Part shown: one piece after another, positions 12,354-25,519 of the stretch
Position numbering within the stretch: position 1 is the stretch's first letter
How the letters are laid out: the number at the start of each line of letters is the position of its first letter
Assembly (NCBI GenBank): GCA_015680685.1
Contig: MNCI01012692.1
Coordinates: 150,018 to 214,017 of the forward strand
DNA length: 64,000 nucleotides
Reading direction: 5' to 3'
Source: Gnetum montanum
Taxonomy: Eukaryota; Streptophyta; Gnetopsida; Gnetales; Gnetaceae
Position numbers and translations under genes: made by a program
Notes under the pieces: generated by a model
The model's input: the letters and a program-made list of their open reading frames with translations, nothing else
Database searches by the model: none
What the model was told of the DNA's origin: nothing

Positions 12354-13233
12354 NNNNNNNNNNNNNNNNNNNNNNNNNNNNNNNNNNNNNNNNNNNNNNN
12401 NNNNNNNNNNNNNNNNNNNNNNNNNNNNNNNNNNNNNNNNNNNNNNNNNNNNNNNNNNNNNNNNNNNNNNNNNNNNNNNNNNNNNNNNNNNNNNNNNNNN
12501 NNNNNNNNNNNNNNNNNNNNNNNNNNNNNNNNNNNNNNNNNNNNNNNNNNNNNNNNNNNNNNNNNNNNNNNNNNNNNNNNNNNNNNNNNNNNNNNNNNNN
12601 NNNNNNNNNNNNNNNNNNNNNNNNNNNNNNNNNNNNNNNNNNNNNNNNNNNNNNNNNNNNNNNNNNNNNNNNNNNNNNNNNNNNNNNNNNNNNNNNNNNN
12701 NNNNNNNNNNNNNNNNNNNNNNNNNNNNNNNNNNNNNNNNNNNNNNNNNNNNNNNNNNNNNNNNNNNNNNNNNNNNNNNNNNNNNNNNNNNNNNNNNNNN
12801 NNNNNNNNNNNNNNNNNNNNNNNNNNNNNNNNNNNNNNNNNNNNNNNNNNNNNNNNNNNNNNNNNNNNNNNNNNNNNNNNNNNNNNNNNNNNNNNNNNNN
12901 NNNNNNNNNNNNNNNNNNNNNNNNNNNNNNNNNNNNNNNNNNNNNNNNNNNNNNNNNNNNNNNNNNNNNNNNNNNNNNNNNNNNNNNNNNNNNNNNNNNN
13001 NNNNNNNNNNNNNNNNNNNNNNNNNNNNNNNNNNNNNNNNNNNNNNNNNNNNNNNNNNNNNNNNNNNNNNNNNNNNNNNNNNNNNNNNNNNNNNNNNNNN
13101 NNNNNNNNNNNNNNNNNNNNNNNNNNNNNNNNNNNNNNNNNNNNNNNNNNNNNNNNNNNNNNNNNNNNNNNNNNNNNNNNNNNNNNNNNNNNNNNNNNNN
13201 NNNNNNNNNNNNNNNNNNNNNNNNNNNNNNNNN
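12354..13233. other. Assembly gap (880 N)
   Basis: A run of N with no sequence. The long apparent open frame spanning it is an artefact. The right edge cuts an integrase-like fragment, so the missing sequence probably contains more of a Ty3/gypsy pol. Confidence 0.95.
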
Positions 13234-13340
13234 CCATACAAGACCTCGTATGGTTTTACTCTTAAACTAACTTGGTAGTTGTTATTATAAGAAAATTCAG
13301 CCAACGATAATAGTATATTCCAACTATCTAAAAAATACAA
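13234..13340 (-). pseudogene. Ty3/gypsy integrase fragment at gap edge
   Basis: Minus-strand translation gives W..LLSLAEFSYNNNYQ and then KPYEVLYG just before the gap. This is the conserved block after the catalytic E of Ty3/gypsy integrases (usual form LPLAEFAYN..., PFE.LYG). Only about 35 residues are visible, so the lineage is uncertain; the wording is nearer chromovirus-type elements than the Tat element at 36-54 kb. Confidence 0.6.
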
Positions 13341-13979
13341 AGCATAATACTAACATAGATCCTCTAAAATAAGGTTGAGTCTTTCAACCTTTTCTTATAT
13401 TTATGGATGATACACTTATTCCTTTGAAATTATTCTTTCATAACCCTATAAAAGAAACTTCATAAATCATATGTTAATTATGTAATCTATAGTATAAATG
13501 ATCTTTGGAATGATATAACCCATGATATATCAATGATTATGAACTAAAGTACCACAAATATTCAATCAAGTAAGAACTACAAGTGATGTAAAATAAATTT
13601 TAGCAAATGAAAACTAGGTAAAAAACATAAAACTAATAAGAAACACAAAACTAAATTTGTAGGAAAGGGTTTTAGTTCCCCTTTCCAAGGACTGAAATGC
13701 TTGATTAAGTAAACAAAAAGAGTTTACCTCCTATGGAGGCTCAAGTGCTACATTAATGGGAGAATATAAAATACGAAATAAGAAAACAATATAATCTTAG
13801 TTATAATTCAAATAAAGGTAGTGATGATGAGATTTAACCTTTGATTAGTGTAGATATGGATGGAAATATCACTAGTGTTCTTTGGTATTAATTTGGTATT
13901 AAAACAAGGTTTTTTTTATGAATTGCACCATAGGGAAAGCTAGTCCTCTAGATACTAAGAATGGTATAGATGATGTGAT
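13341..13979. other. AT-rich, no feature recognised
   Basis: No open frame, repeat or promoter pattern that I can support. It lies between the integrase fragment and the degenerate tandem repeat region. Confidence 0.4.
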
Positions 13980-15110
13980 CTAATATAATGTGGTAATGTT
14001 GATGCTATCATACACATGTATTTTAGGTAACATAGGCAACATAATTAAGCTATAAAACTAGAGGGGATGCTTAGGTGGCAATGAAGCATGAAGGTGATGT
14101 AACGAATGTAAGTACTAATGCTTCAAATCTCTAAAACTTAGAAAAATTACTATGAATATCAAGAAATTAATCTAGAATTAATGTTTTTTTCTAGTAATTA
14201 GATGATTAAGATTTTAAAATTTCACTTGGAATTATATGCATCTAACATATAGTTCAGATTTAAAAACTTAAAGTTATGTTTAGGCTAAGTATTATAATGT
14301 GATCTAATAATGCTGACACTAGTGTCAGCATCACATGTGTTAGTATTTGTACATATATTCTCTCTTACACTAACATTTTGAGATTCCAAAAGCTATTTTC
14401 ATTACCTAAAATAATGGAGAACATGTCTTGATGATGTTGAATAAATGCTAGTGATATTACAAGATTGAAACTAATGTCAAATGATAAACTTGTAATGCAT
14501 CTTTAAAAATTGACTAAGGCAAGTAATACTAACATTGATGTTAGGATTACCTAGCTACATAGAAAAATTATAATGTTTCATTTATTATCTCATATCTCCT
14601 AGAGTTTATCTAAACTACCAAAGTTGATTCTTATTACCTTGTAACTAATGTAAACTTATTATTGGAGGTTTGGAGGAGTCAAAACTATGAGTGAAACACA
14701 AGTTTATGATGTATCATAAAAAATTAACTAGGAAAGTGTTAGCATCACTTAGTCAACATTAGAAAACTTTTATATTTCATGTCTCCTAAAGCTTATCAAA
14801 ATTGATGTTTTTCATGTTTGGACCAATGAAGACTCATCACCAAAAGTTTGATAGAGTTAAAACAGTAGCCAAGAGATAAGTTCAACTGAGGGGATGTAGT
14901 GGTGACTAAGGTAGGTGATGTTGACACTAGTGGATGTATCACCTCTAATACTTGAGTGATACTTCGAACTTTCATATTTCTGAATCTAATAGGAGGTGTC
15001 AAAACATATGCTCATATGTTCAATCATGACCTCTTTCATGTTCTTTAATATACTATAAGTTATTAAAACATATACTCATATGTTGGATCATGATCTTAAA
15101 AGTGTTCTAG
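13980..15110. repeat. Degenerate tandem repeat (~200-bp unit) with palindromic core
   Basis: A core of the type TGTTGACACTAGTG / TGTTAGCATCAC recurs near 13985, 14310, 14525, 14738 and 14927, that is, about every 190-215 bp for the last four. Each is followed by a shared block (ATTTCATGTCTCCTA, CTTATC.AAA, GATAGAGTTAAAAC type) seen near 14573-14690, 14770-14865 and 14970-15005. The units are diverged. At 15002-15095 a smaller repeat (AAAACATATRCTCATATGTT) appears twice. Confidence 0.45.
14310..14331. repeat. Perfect 22-bp palindrome
   Basis: The 22 bases centred on CACTAGTG are identical to their reverse complement (left arm ATGCTGACACT). Neighbouring units of the same repeat carry degraded forms of the same palindrome. 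Confidence 0.85.
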
Positions 15111-15992
15111 GGGCCTGTGGAACCTTGAAAAATGAGTTATTATTATGATTTTTGGGAATTCTGATAGAAAAAATGCATGTAAGAATGTTAAAATAACACT
15201 GATCCTAGTCTTCTAAATACTAAAAAACTAGATAGAACATTATTGCCTCTTTGCAAATGTTGCTAATTTTTTAGAGGAAGATCCATCAAGAAGAAGGTGG
15301 ATGATGATTTGGTGATGTAACTACAAAGAAAAAGGGAAATAATATTCGAATAATACTAATATAGTTATCATGAGGATGGTGTTATGCTATAGAAGGGGGA
15401 CATGACTCAATCTTATACACAAGATGGCTTAAAGGATACCATTGATAATGTTTACACCTCACACCACTCAAACTTTCAACATAACATCAATAAAATAGCA
15501 TAGAAATGCTTCATGTTCATTGATGTGCTAATGGAATGAATGAAAAGATGTAGAAAGAGGAGTTAGAGGAAGAATGAAGAAACGTAAAAGAGGAGAGGTG
15601 AAATATAGAGTTGTAAAATCTAGAAAATAATATACAATGGAAAGAAATGAAGGACATCATGTATATATCATGTTGAGATGCTATGTCATTAAAGTGAGAC
15701 ATAACTAAATCCCATACTGTAATGATATTGATAAATTAATAAATTTTCTTCCTATTCAACTTAAGCTTTAATACATCCTCACATGAAGTAAAAATGATGA
15801 AACACATTGCTCTCTAAATGAGATTGATCACTAATAGACATTGGTACCATAGTGTGTTGATAGGAAAAAATATAGTAGAATGGAACAAGTAGAGATTGGA
15901 AAAGGTAGATTAAGTTGCATGAAATAAATGTAGAAGAATGATTGTAGAAAATAGAGACAAGAAGAAAGAAAGAGGGACGAATGGAGGAAGGA

Positions 15993-16038
<46 letters not shown>

Positions 16039-16099
16039 CAAGGTAGAAAAAGAATCAAAAGGTAATAAATCATAAGTAAGGTAAGAGGTAAGGTTCCAT
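15111..16099. other. Non-coding stretch with (GA)n microsatellite
   Basis: A simple (AG)n repeat of about 19 units lies at 15998-16036, in a purine-rich context starting near 15960. The low-complexity Ser/Leu translation on the minus strand is this microsatellite, not a protein gene. Nothing else could be supported. Confidence 0.6.
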
Positions 16100-18440
16100 A
16101 AATCCTAATGCTTTTATCACTTCTTTTCCTTTTTTCCTTTCAAATATGGTTCTTGTTCCTACCTTAAAGGGGAGGATTTTATGGATTGGTTTTAAGGATG
16201 AAATCTAATGTTAGTACACCTAGAACTATTGAGCCTTTTATTTCTTGCTTAGTGCTATTTTTAATCCTTTGAACCTGTGATGCAATATATTTTGTATCTA
16301 GGTTTTTTATCAAGAGTTATCATATTACTTCTTTGGATGTACTACTGCAATTTATTAATAAAATTTTTAATTTTGGAGGGTCTACCATAGCAACTACATA
16401 AAATGTAGTTCCTTTTAGAAAATTCTTTGTTCATAGGATATGAATATTGATTACCATATGAATCTATCAAATAATATGCTTCATTGCCAAGGTTCTTGAG
16501 GATAATGAAGAAACCTTATTTAGTTTGGAAAGAACTTGGATGTCTTAGCATTAGGGAAATGTTGCAATACACAATCACCTTATTTTATTTCTCTTAGTCT
16601 AACATGATTATCATGAGGATGTTGTATAGCTTCTTGAACAATTTTAATGTTACTTTCTATTTTATTATGATTTTATTCAAGGTTTTCTAGCTCAATATAA
16701 CACATTTTTTCATTCTCCTCATCTATCATCTAATTGTTCAACACTACTTAAAGAAAAGACACGTCAAACTCCACTAGTAACATTACTTTGAACCCAAAAG
16801 AAAGCATAAATAAGGCTTGGAAAATTGCATTTTAGAAATTCGTTTGATAGATTCAAAGGGCATGGGATAGCTAGGTATTTGAGTTTCATTGAGATTTATC
16901 AACCATGGTTTTGTGGAAAATAATAAAGGATTTTCTATTTAACTTGGCTTAATCATTAGACTAGGGATTGTAAGGATATGAGAATGACTAGTTGATTTCA
17001 TAGATATCATAGAACTTTAAACTTCTTTACTCTTGGATTGAGTTTCATTATGAATAATGATGTCGAGGGGAATGTCAAAGGAGTTATGATGAGATCCAAA
17101 ATAAATGGTAAATATACTTGGCTATTGGAAATTTTAAGAGGATAACTTTAACCCACATGGTAAAGCACTTGATAGTTATCCAAATAAGCTAATGACCAAT
17201 AGACAATTGAGAATTTATAGAACCTATGATATTCAACCATCATTTCTAGAAGGGCTATATGATTTTTAAAGTCCTAAGCTCTTGAGAGGGTACATAAATA
17301 AGAATGACATTAACATTGATCACAAATTTTAACTATTCTATGCATGTATCTAGATATTGTGGATCATCAATAACCTAACTAAATGATACAAACTATAAGT
17401 GATCTTAATTATAATTAATCATCATGTACACTTGAATGTACTAATTCTAGAATCATTTATGCTTTATCATAACTTATATAATTTTGAAGAACATTTCATG
17501 TGGAAATATGGCATAAGATAGAAGGATTTATAACATATAAGTATTTAGAGAATTCATGAATATCATTTTTTTTGAGGTTAAGATAACTTTTATGATTTTT
17601 TCTAGTTTGCAAGTTTTACATAATGTCTCAGTGTTGTTTTTCCTCTTCTAATTTAACTAAGAGAATGCATTATATGTCTGTGTGAGTGATAGATATATCT
17701 TATATCATGTGAGATGAATGACCTTTAAGGAAACAAGGATATGTATGAAGAGTGAAAGTACCTAATACATCTACAAGCATGTTTTCTAAGTAGTGGATAT
17801 GGATTAGAAAATATTTTTCAAATTACAAAATGAGGTTTTTAACTAAGTTAATGTAAGGTTAAAGGTTTTTAGCTTTGCAAGAATATTCATCATTTACTTG
17901 ACATATAACTAATTAATAATTACCTAAATTAAAAGCATTTGATTACTAACTAGATTGCTAAGAGTATACATTGATTGAGAACCTCATATTCAACAATGTT
18001 ATTTGTTAATGGAAAATCAAACAAATAAGGTTTATATATAGGATATATACCTTTATGATTAAGGATAGAAGCCATACTAGATCCAAGAGTTGCATAAACA
18101 CTATTTAAGTATAAATGTAAATTGAAGATTGCATATGTTAATTTTATCTTTGGAAGAGAAATGATTTCATTCTTACATGATTTCTCAAGAAGATGTTAAA
18201 TGGTTATAATGGTCGGATATAATAATGAAGTGTATATGAGAAGGTCTACTATGACTTGGTCCTTGATGGAATATTGGGAAAAGGTAGGATAGTTAAAACT
18301 TAGTAATATGTATTTCTCATTTTACGATATGATTGATATCATAAAGGTTAAAAGCTATGATTTGTAAGATATAGTAAAAGCATATGACATGAACCTTTAT
18401 TCTTAATAAGTAGTTTCTTCATTTTAATAAGACATAAATA
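16100..18440 (-). pseudogene. Decayed Tat-lineage pol remnant (integrase to RNase H side)
   Basis: The DNA can be aligned by eye, in the same order and polarity, with the pol of the 18-kb element. About 16490-16690 matches the region after integrase (39310-39560); about 17040-17240 matches the integrase core start (39890-40020; compare AATGTCAAAGGAGTTATGAT with AATGCCAAAGCGGGTTACAA). About 17960-18070 matches the second RNase H (40850-40960; compare TCATATTCAACAATGTTATTTGT with TCATACTTTGCTATGTTGTTGGT, given as short pieces). No frame remains open, so it is ancient. An LTR pair at 18.44-22.44 kb separates it from the reverse-transcriptase side near 23.3 kb. Confidence 0.4.
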
Positions 18441-19540
18441 AGATTTTTTTTATCTATGTATGATAAGACTAGAATTAATGTTTATTTTATTCATACTTCT
18501 CATCATTAGTTTTTTACTTTTGGCAAGTACACTATAAGTATGATATAAGTTAAAAGACATTATAGGCTATAGTCTACAATCTCATGTAAGTTGCAAGAAT
18601 TCACATCTAGCTACTTGAACTAAAAAAGAACTTTTGATGAATAAAAAACATCTCATATTTTATAATTAAGGTTTAGAAGTAGACTTGTAGACTACAAGAA
18701 TATGTAGAGATCCCCATGGATTCTTATTCAAATAGGAAATTAAACTGAAGAATTTGAACAGGAAATTAAACTGAAGAATAACCTAGAAGTCAATATTTGG
18801 AGAACTAATTTAAATAAGAGAATTGTTAAATGATTGCTAAGCTACATGACATAACATTTTCATTGTTTGGGTTCTACACCTTTTGTACTATCTACATCCA
18901 TCCATAACTTGTGACTACATGTAGAACCTTTCAATAGGAGTTTTTGAATAAAATTATGAATTTTACTAATGCAACATGATGTAATTGATAGCTAGCTTGC
19001 AACCCAAATTTTATTATTGAATTTAAATGTTTTAATCATTTTTTATACTTATGAGTAACTATGAGTAATAATGATATGTAGTTGCTAATCTACTTCATGA
19101 GATAGCAAGCTAAGCATAACTACGAGGCATAGACTATTATAGCTTTAGATTGTAGGTAGCTAGAAGATATAGACTGTCATAGCTTTAGACTATTGATGAT
19201 TATGAGTCATAACAACTCATAGATAATCAAAAAGATAAATGGTTCAATTCTATTTCAAAAACTTTTGAGAATATGAAGAGAGATAAAATGAACAAAATAG
19301 AGAAATATGTGGGATATATGAATTAAATAAAAAGAAGAGAAGAATGTATGTTTAGAATTGTATATTGAGAATTAATACAGTAAGTTTTATTATTTCTTTA
19401 ATCTTTCTTAATGATGTTATTTACCCTTTATTTTTTGACTATAAGTTTTACTTTTTCATTCCTCTATAACCATAGGTCAACTTCATAATTATACCACCCT
19501 GCTACATGTTATGAAATAACTAAACCTTTTGTACAATGTA
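18440..19540. mobile_element. Old LTR (left member of a pair)
   Basis: It aligns in order with 21425-22435. Shared blocks are AGACTAGARTTAATGTTTAT, the CTCATCATTA block, ACTTGAACTA..AAA, and TTTTATAATYAAGG. They continue with TAAGTTTYATTATTTCTT, then CATTCCTCTATAACC against CATTACTCTACAATC, and TTATGAAAT. Divergence is heavy, so the insertion is old. Exact ends and target duplication were not resolved. Confidence 0.5.
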
Positions 19541-21424
19541 GGTTGATGGCTGAAGTTTAAGTGATTCATATCTATTGTGATGTCCATTTCTAATATTCTT
19601 CATGTTTCTAACTCTTTATGTAAGTGTTTTATTTGTTTGATAGTTCACATTATTGGTTTAATTTACTATTATTTTCAATGATTGTATTGTTTAAGGATTG
19701 TATGCCCTGTTAACTTTGAGGACAAAGCTTAAACTTGTTAGGAGTAGTAATTCTTTAGGTTGGTTATTTTTGTTTCCTACCCCTTATTTTAATTTTGATG
19801 TTGATTGTAACTTTGTTGTTTATGCATTTGTGTGCATTAAATTTTTAAAAATTCATTTTTATACTAATATTGTTGTGAGTTGCTTAGACTCCATAGGGTA
19901 CCATTAGGTACTATGTGGGACATTTAAGGGTTTAATCAACAGGATTCTCAATCATCCTTGAAGGAGAAGCTTCAATTGTGATTTAATGAGAAGGCTAGGG
20001 AATAGTAGGAGAATGCACTATAGAGAGCATGTGAGGAGAAAAGCAAGAGAAGGGAGAAATTTGGACATGTTTCAATTCAAGCATCATGGAACTTTAAAAC
20101 TCTTCTCTAGCTAATATTGCCTAACATGTTTACAAAGTTGTAGGAGAGTAACCCTAAGTTCTTGATCATCAATTACCAAGCCTTTTATGAGCTAGAGGTA
20201 CTTGACTCCTATGTTACATTTAGACTATCATTTTTATCCTTTTGGATTGTATAGACAAGTGAGTGTTTAGACACCCTTACTAAGTAGCATCTTAGAGTTG
20301 CTTTGGCCTTAGTAGTAGGTCCATGTTAGAACCCCTTCCACATGGTATAACTAGAGGCCAAGATTCTTGTGATAGCATGCATTCTAGAAGTGGAAATGGA
20401 TGGGATAGGGTGATCATATAAGCACTTATTTCCACCTAGCAAAGTTCTTACAATGATAATACACACCAAAATCCTAGGTGTATTACATTTCACCTATATC
20501 TTGTCTTTTGGGCTTACAATTTTACTAGACCTTTAGAAGTAGTGTAAGTTCAACTACCTCTAGATATTCTTTTGGTAAATGTAGCCAGTAATAATAGATT
20601 AGGCTAGTATGCCTTTTCCTTTAATGATTTCTAGTCGGATGTATCATCTTAGAATTCTAATATTTAATGGTGAATGCTATACAAATGTAATAGAGTTTGA
20701 GGATCATCTATGAAATTTTTATTGTTCATTCTACATCCAACAAGTGATACTGAGTAGGATCTTTAATATCATATGGATTCTAGACTCACATGTTCCAAGA
20801 GATGGTGAGAATGTTGAAAAAGATCAATGCTATGCAAAGCAGTTTTAGCTACAATAGAATTAATAGAAGTAAGCATTATCCATTGGTACTTTATCAATGA
20901 TTCTATCATGATTAAATGACATGGATGAGTTCATGAATATCAAGTTCTATGGGATTTTGAATCATTAGGTAAGGTTGGTGTTGAACCAAGAAAAAATAAT
21001 CTCATTCATGTATCATATCTTTTATTTCTTTAGATAGCAAGAGCTGGATTTTGATGAGGACAAAGATTCTATTTAAATCCCATTACTTTTTTGATCCTAG
21101 AGAGTGCTCCAATAAATGATGACATTGGACCCTCAAAGTTTACATATCAAGTAGATGATGTATTTGTTGAGGAGGATCTAGTAGATCTCATTCTTGCACA
21201 AAACCTAGTCATGTTGGTCCCTTAGATTTAGGTCCTTTAGCTTAAGATCATTCTTTATTTTCACTTCTCTCATTTCTTCCTTTCCTCTTTTGTATTTGAT
21301 GTAGATGTGTATTTTTGTTATTATCATATATAGTTACTTTAAATTCATTACTTATATATATTTCTATGAAATTAATTCATCTACATACTCTTGAATACAT
21401 TTTTTGGGGTAATAAAAAAGTAGT
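19541..21424. mobile_element. Internal region between the old LTR pair
   Basis: About 1.9 kb lies between the two diverged direct repeats. No pol motif could be recognised on either strand. A stretch near 20650-20780 could be a decayed gag (plus-strand ILIFNGE-like text), but this is too weak to call. The short internal length suggests a non-autonomous or deleted element. Confidence 0.35.
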
Positions 21425-22435
21425 TGGATGTTATCTTAAGACTAGAGTTAATGTTTATTTATGGCATACCTCTCATCATTATTTTTTAACTTTTTGTAGG
21501 TAAACTATGAGGGAGTTGCGAGTTGACAGATATTAGATACTATATCCTTTGATCTTATGTAAGCCACAAGGATATGTAGTGAGCACTTGAACTACTAAAT
21601 CACTTATGATGAACCAAAAACATTTTTTTGTTTTATAATCAAGGGTTATAACTTATAAGGCATAGAAATATCTAGATATACATTTAGTTAGAAATTCAAC
21701 TTGGAAAAGAGCTAAGGAGATGAGATGTGAAGAACAAAGTTAAATGAGGGAATTATTAGACTATTATCAAGATATGTATCACAACCTTCCACAGTCTTTG
21801 TCTTGGACCTTCCATGAAATCTATAACCATCCACAACTTGTGAATATGTTCATAGGCTTAAGGAATTTTTATATAGAACCCTAAATTTTACTACCACGAA
21901 TTGATGTGAGTCATAGATAGCTCATAACCTAAATTTGACTATAAAAATTTGAATATTTTTGTTGTCTCTCCTACTTGTAAGCAAATGTGAGTCACAATGA
22001 TATGTTATTACAAATATACTTCATTAAAATATGAGCTACAAATGAGTGTAGTTCATAGACTATTATAGCTACAAACTATGGGAAACTAAGTCACAATGAC
22101 TCATAGGAACTTAAGAATATAAATGGTTTACTTTATTTTCAATAGCTTTTAAGTGAAAAAAAGAAGGTGAAGCAAGTAAAATAAAGAAATATGGAGGAGA
22201 TAAGAATTAAAGAAATAGGAAAAAAACAGAATAAACAATTAGGCAAATTTGTAATAGTGTTTTGAAAATTAATAGCAATAAGTTTCATTATTTCTTGAGT
22301 CTTTATTAATATTGGTGATTTACTCTTACTATTCTTATTATAATCTATGCTTTTCCATTACTCTACAATCCTAGGGCTATTGCATGATGGTACCACCTTC
22401 CTAGGCATTATGAAATTATCAAATAGGGTATTATG
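21425..22435. mobile_element. Old LTR (right member of a pair)
   Basis: Partner of 18440-19540, with the same order of shared blocks. It is followed at 22436 by sequence unrelated to the flank of the left member, as expected for an LTR end. It sits inside the decayed Tat pol. Confidence 0.5.
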
Positions 22436-23199
22436 TTTCATAGTTAGAAAATGGATGAAAGATATACTAAAGAGAAAGATATACACCATCATTCTACCAT
22501 TGGCAAAGCATGGTTGCAATAGAGTGATTATACTTAAAGAGGTAGAGGCAAAATGAAAAATCAAATTAAGAGAGGTGAAGGACTAGAAGATTAGTAAGAG
22601 TATGTTCAATTACATTAAATGGCTCTTGATAATTCAAGTTCTAGTTGAAAGTGGTTGATTTTTTAAAAAGATAAGATATAAGATGAAATTAATGAGTGAG
22701 ATTATAGATGAAGTAGTGAATCAATTAGAATTAACCTTGGAGAATATGCATGGCCTTAAGACACTTAGGTGGTAAAAGATTCAAGGCCGCTTTGACTTTT
22801 TTAGAATGTAGTATGATACCATTGATGGAAAGCATGAATACTATTAGTTTGCTTGTTTCTATATATATATACTATGTTAAGATTAGTGGAATGACTAGAT
22901 ACTATGACAAATTTAATGATTAGATACTCCATACAATAATTGATGATTTTAAATATCATATCACTAAATATAAATGTCATGGCTTATTGATATGCTAGCT
23001 AGTGTTCTTGATTTCGAAAGTCATATTCTAATATTAAAATATTTCTCATGTGGTTATGAAAGTTGTAAAATAGTGATGCTCAGGATGAATTTATATTTTG
23101 ATGTACTGCAAAATATCATACATGAAGAAAAGAAAGATAAGAATTACCATTATGTCTATTAGTTGATCTATGTTGGGTATGGAAAGTCATCTTTAAATG
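22436..23199. other. Unassigned sequence between old LTR and Tat remnant
   Basis: Short frames only. By position it should hold the missing RNase H / reverse-transcriptase middle of the split Tat remnant, but I could not align it convincingly. Confidence 0.3.
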
Positions 23200-24050
23200 T
23201 TATCTTTTAAAATCATTAAAATCCATTCATATCATTATGGATCCACTTTTCTTGGAATACTCAATCGAAATAGTCTATAGGGTGTATGGAGTCTACATTG
23301 TAGAGCTTAGTGATCTTCTTGATGACCAAGGCTAAATAAAGTCTAATTTTTCTAGCTTTCTTGTTAATAGGTTTGGAATCCTTTCTAAGGATGATGTTGT
23401 ATTAGACTAGGAATGGGTCTAGATATGACACATCATGATATTACTAGGTAAAGGCATTAGAAGTTTTCCTTAGTGTGGTCAAGATTGAATCTTTAATGGG
23501 TGTGGAAAAGGTTATCCTTCTTTTTAAGCTGTTTTTCTCATTTTTGTGATTAGTTATGATGAGTTTAGCAAGCAGATCATTGGTTAAGACTAGCTCACAA
23601 TCAAGGAAGATAAGGTTAGCCTAGGGAACTAAGTACTGTTTGGTGATATCAAGGGATGACACTAATACCTATAGAAGATTAAGTAAGGATAAGTCACTTC
23701 ATTCATGATTTAGTGCTGTAGTGATTTGTCCATGGGGCATAGACAAAGCATGTAGTTCATGTAACAAGTTGATGATGATGTGATCCATGACCTACAAGGG
23801 AGAAAGGTAAGGTCACAATTACACAAGGATAAAGCAAAAATGTGTAGTTTTAAAAACTAAAGTGATCAATATTATCTATGTTTAATAACTTAAATAATAA
23901 AAATTTATCATTTTAGATAATATCTATAGCTTTTATGGAGGCTAAGGGTAGACAGAAATATTAACGGGAAGCATTTGATGGTCCTTTGTTTGAACACCTC
24001 AATTCTAGAGCTTAATTTTAGGATTTTGAATCATGATCCAAAAAGTGATT
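23200..24050 (-). pseudogene. Decayed Tat-lineage pol remnant (reverse-transcriptase start and linker)
   Basis: The stretch GATGATGTTGTATTAGACTA (near 23390) with GGTCTAGATATGACACATCA, TAGGTAAAGGCATTAGAAG aligns with 42350-42430 of the 18-kb element (linker before reverse transcriptase). About 23220-23330 aligns with 42180-42290 (start of the reverse transcriptase). Polarity and order agree with the remnant at 16.1-18.4 kb, so both are read as one element split by a later LTR insertion. It has no open frame. Confidence 0.4.
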
Positions 24051-25519
24051 AAGTGTTAGATGGACAATACAGTGATGTTAATGCTCATGTCAAATCACAT
24101 CAAGTTTAGAGATAAAGATAATTTGGGATAAACTCAAATACTTTGTCCATTTTGAAAATTTACTTTACTTAGAGCTTTTTGTATGAGAGATTATGTATGG
24201 TAACATATGGGGAGAACATAGAAAAGTAGGTAGGATGCACTAGAGGACATATCGGTTGAAGGTAATGGATTCTATGGAAGAGGTGAAGGTTGTACTAGCA
24301 ATAAGTTTTTTTATTATTATTATTCGCATTTCAATTTTCATTCACAAAGATTTGTGCAAAGCTTTTGGCAAGAAACACTAGTGTAGATGAAGCTCGTTTG
24401 TGCTAGGAAGCTTTAGATATGCTAGTAGTACCAACAATGGTAGGTGCCCATCTACATTAGTGTCAAACATGCCACATAGGCCTCTACATTGGATGAGATA
24501 TTAAGATAGTAGTAGAGAGAGAGGGTTTTGATGATGGAGCATTTGTCAAGAATGACATTTGTAATGGGAATGTAGGCAATAGGCGGTAGACATGGTGGAA
24601 GATTAAGATGTGTTAATCATCAATGTTGGGGGTAGGCAGTAAGCAGAAATCTAGGACACGAATGCACCAGTGATGTGCTGGGGTAGGAAAAAAGATGCAA
24701 CTTGTTGGTCTTTAAGAAAGTCACGTAAACGCAGGAAGAAAAAGGTGCAACTCCGCGTGACGGAGACGCTGGACCGCATTATGAGAAGGGACCACCATAT
24801 CTGTACCGAAATTCACGGTAAAAATCAAAGCTTCTCGTGCCTATACCAGCTATAGGCCAAGGAAGTCCATGCCCGTTACAACTTCAAATAATACAGTGCT
24901 CCCAATTACAGTTGAGATTTCTGGTTTCTTAGGGTCGAAGTCCAGACATGGAAATTAACCTTTTTTCCGTTGTCGATTTCCGAAAGTGGGTCCAAGGTAA
25001 AGAAGGCACTTTTAATTAAGAAAAACTCAAAAATTAATTTAAATTAACAAGCAAAAGAAATTTTACATACGATGATATTAACAATTACGGACCCATGAAA
25101 ACTCTGCTCATTGCAAAGTCAAAAGCAAACAAGAAAATATAGAGTTCGCCTCACCAGAGGCTGATTTTGAAACTTGATTACAGCAATACCACAAACAATA
25201 ACAAAATATGATAAGATGTCATCATTGATTTTGTTACTTAAGTGGCATTATGATGTTGACTCAAAAGGAAAAATTCCTACTCCCCGTGATGGAAAGTTAT
25301 CCCGAAATCTGCATCACCGTAGAAATCAGGGATAACAATTAAAGCAAACAAGAAAATATCGAGTTTGCCTCTCGAAGCTGTCAACAAACTGTTGATATCA
25401 ACTCTTTCATGCAAGCATAGAGTCTTCTTATCCCATGACAATTAAAAATCAGGCCCAAGCCCACGGATTTATCAAGATTGGTTTGGCCTCTTGCCTTCTT
25501 CTGCATCCACTACTCCCAG
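24051..25519. other. Region upstream of the dsRNA-binding exon; no gene assigned
   Basis: From about 24650 the composition becomes less AT-rich, up to the dsRBD exon. The phrase AAGCAAACAAGAAAATATMGA followed by GTTYGCCTC occurs twice (near 25125 and 25345), a diverged repeat. A 61-residue basic open frame (24670-24855) has no motif I recognise. Upstream exons of the DRB-like gene could lie here but could not be identified. Confidence 0.4.

Noticed and set aside
12216-13340. Long minus-strand frame of 374 residues
   Set aside because: Most of it is translated N. Only the last 35 or so residues at the right edge are real integrase-like sequence.
15831-16073. Ser/Leu repeat protein on the minus strand
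   Set aside because: It is a translation of the (GA)n microsatellite.
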